This document shows positions 7,939 to 10,265 of a stretch of DNA of 10,265 bases, piece by piece; positions within the stretch are counted from its first letter, which is position 1; each line of letters starts with the position of its first letter. This DNA is from Conidiobolus incongruus B7586 (lineage: Eukaryota; Entomophthoromycota; Entomophthoromycetes; Entomophthorales; Conidiobolaceae). The notes under the pieces are model-generated. The model made no database searches and had not been told where the DNA came from. It was given only the letters and a program-made list of their open reading frames with translations. The position numbers and the translations under genes were made by a program. The stretch is taken from the NCBI GenBank assembly GCA_000697335.1, contig JNEM01014272.1:1-10265 (forward strand). The letters are read 5' to 3'.

Positions 7939-9221
7939 ATTCTTATTTTGACACTTTTCAAATTTAAATGAACCTTGGATTATTTCATCTTCAATTAATT
8001 TTGAAACTGACCAAATTATTTAATCAGCATGTATAAAGTTCAGATAAATTAATTATTCAACCCATACTTTTAAAAATAAACTTTAAAACCAAAAAATATA
8101 AATTTTATTCAATTTTAACCGCAAACTTAAGTAGAATATTATTTAAAAATAACAATTGATATATATATATTCAAATATGTGAAAGATATAAAATTTTTAA
8201 TATCTCAAAACTTTAATCTTATCAGAATTTGATTTTAATTATGCAAATTTTACAAATTCTTTTATTGAAAGTATTACTTTAGATTTAAAATAATAAGAAT
8301 TTTTTGAGATTGAAAATAAATGAATATTTTAACATATAACTTACAAAGATATATACATAATATAAAATCAATATTCTCCTTTATGATTAACAACATTTTG
8401 CTATACTTTGGGTAAACTTCTAATATTTAAAAAGCTGTTCTTTTTATTAGAAACTGAAATTTATTATTTCAGAAACAAATTAAATTTTATTATGGAAATT
8501 CTCTTTCTTAAAAGGTGATTTTTTAATTGCTTAAAACAATTATAATTATATAGATTATAATTTAATAAATATATTAGATGTGGTAGCTCTTTTTAATAGA
8601 TTTATTAAGAAAACTTTCTATTACATTATTTTTTTATAGTTTATTAATATTATACAAAATAATAAATGACTTTTAATTATATTAGGAAAATCAATTAAAA
8701 ATTGTTTTATTTAAAAAAACAATATAGAATTTTTTATTAATTGAATTTCTGTTATAAATTAAATAAGAATAGTATTAAATATAATAATCTATTTTAATAA
8801 TTAATATTTATTTAAAAATAAAATATATTTTTTTGAATTTATATAAAAAGGATTATTTTAGTTTAACTAAATATTTTGATTTATATTTTAATAAAAATCT
8901 ATATAAAAATATTAAAAATTCCTTAATTATAATAATTTATTTTAAAAATCTTGGTTTTTGTTGATATTTTAATTATCTTTATTTTGTTATAATTATTTGA
9001 GTTCTTGAATTTAAATTATAATATAATATATTAAATTTAATATATTTATTTAACTAATATTAAAATATTTCAAGATTTTATTAAAAAGTATAGTAAAAGT
9101 TTTTAATTTATTATTTAATTTGTTAATAGCTTAAAAATGATAATTGAAATTAACCTTTTAATATATAATAAATTTAAAATCAAATTTTTTCTAGTTTTAT
9201 AGTAATTATCTAACTATAAAA

Positions 9222-9239
9222 GTTTTATTTAAATAAAAC
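9222..9239. repeat. Perfect 18-bp palindrome
   Basis: GTTTTATTTAAATAAAAC is its own reverse complement. Similar words occur near 841-863 (TGTTTTATTTAAAT then ATAAAACA) and 8703-8720. Such palindromes arise readily in DNA with almost no G or C, so no function is claimed. Confidence 0.6.
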
Positions 9240-9737
9240 ATTATTCTTTTAAAAAATTATATATAAATTAAAATAATTTTATTATAAATTATTAATTTAT
9301 TAAAATTTAAATATAAGATTCTTTAAAAATTATTATTTAAATTAGCTATAATTAAATTTAATAATAGAATTTAAAAATTTTTTATTTATAATAATATATT
9401 AAATATTATTTAAAATTATATATTTTTATATTTTTTTATATTATTTTTTGATTTAATAATATATTATAAAAACTAAAAATCAAAATATTCCTATTAAATT
9501 TTAAATTAATAATAACCAAATTCTTAAATATAATATAATTTATTATAAGTTAATTTTCTATAAAGATCTTTATATATTAGTAATTAATATTCCTAGTATA
9601 TTTATTATATTCAAAATGATTTAAAGATATATTGACTATTAATAATATTGCTAATAACAATCCAATATTGATTTAAAACCTTAATTTATTAGTCCTAAAA
9701 TTATTAACTTAAATTAATTTATCTTTTTAGTTAAAAC

Positions 9738-9780
9738 TGAAAAAAGAAAAAAAGGTTTTTTTCAAAAAAAAAAAGAAAAC
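9738..9780. repeat. Poly(A)/poly(T) tract with an A7-GG-T7-C-A11 core
   Basis: G and C bases are sparse separators between long A runs and one T run: A7 at 9747-9753, GG, T7 at 9756-9762, C, then A11 at 9764-9774. The A7 and T7 arms form a palindrome around GG. Rigid A-tracts such as this tend to exclude nucleosomes. Confidence 0.7.
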
Positions 9781-10265
9781 TAAAAATATTATTAATTAAG
9801 AAATAAAATTTACAGCTAGTATTGACTTTATTATATTATAATATAAATCAATAATTATATTATTTTTTATAATAAACTTAATATTTAGAATATTTCAAAT
9901 AAATAATAAAATTAAGAAAAGATTTTAAATTAATAAAATTTCTATAAAAGAAATATTAAAAATATATAATAATTAGTATTATTATTAATTTTTTTTATTT
10001 ATTTTTATTTTAAAATTTCAAACCCATAAACAATAGAATAAATATTAGGAATAAAATAAAAAACAAATTAAAATAATATATTATAAATTTAAAAAATCTA
10101 ATTATACTAGAATACTATCAATATATATATATTAATTATTAAGAATAAGTGTTAAAATTAAAATCCCATATATATATTTTTATTACTTAATCAATGTTTA
10201 ATTTTATTAACTCAAACTTGATAGTATAAAAGAAAATCTTAATTAACTATAATTAATTACATATG

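Larger units (their letters stand above)
7950..10265. other. Geneless, increasingly and then extremely AT-rich DNA
   Basis: No coding frame or RNA gene is visible on either strand. From about 8,450 onward G and C nearly vanish: the three lines at 9241-9300 and 9361-9480 contain only four G or C in 180 bases. There are many short palindromes and A/T runs but no ordered tandem repeat. It could be an AT-rich isochore, old mutated repeat DNA or centromere-like DNA. None of these can be settled from composition alone. Confidence 0.6.

Noticed and set aside
8500-10265. Mitochondrial DNA insertion
   Set aside because: The composition would fit, but no mitochondrial gene fragment, rRNA or tRNA could be recognised.

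Overview
The window looks like nuclear DNA of a very AT-rich eukaryote, most likely an early-diverging fungus. An entomophthoralean such as Conidiobolus fits best. Three observations support this: short 50-54 bp GT-AG introns, a small rhodopsin-type seven-helix receptor of the kind expanded in Conidiobolus, and a fungal-looking thiamine-phosphate synthase with no bacterial operon around it. The genus is an inference from recalled family features; no database was consulted.

Layout. Positions 1-1403 are AT-rich and geneless. A complete intronless seven-transmembrane receptor gene lies on the minus strand (2339 to 1404), with a TATA box upstream and an AATAAA signal downstream. A 3.5-kb geneless stretch follows (2340-5823). 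It holds a small island of higher GC with a doubtful minus-strand mini-ORF (3249-3362), a (TA)n microsatellite (4898-4925) and a small cluster of direct and inverted repeats (4964-5101). A four-exon plus-strand gene (5824-6617) encodes a predicted 211-residue mitochondrial TPR protein. It faces, tail to tail, a one-exon minus-strand gene for thiamine-phosphate synthase (7660 to 6971). A tRNA-like relic with A-box, B-box and a T4 run lies at 7863-7938. From about 8,450 to the end the DNA becomes extremely AT-rich (about 2% GC in the lines I counted near 9.3 kb) with no recognisable gene.

The genes do not form an obvious pathway. The receptor is a plasma-membrane signalling protein, the TPR protein is probably a mitochondrial scaffold, and the synthase makes thiamine monophosphate. 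The points most worth checking are the one-domain thiamine-phosphate synthase (Dikarya fungi usually carry a fused kinase domain), the divergent receptor motifs, an exon that codes for almost exactly a mitochondrial presequence, a 17-nt word shared by two introns, and the tRNA relic. I did not find a convincing new multi-gene system here.
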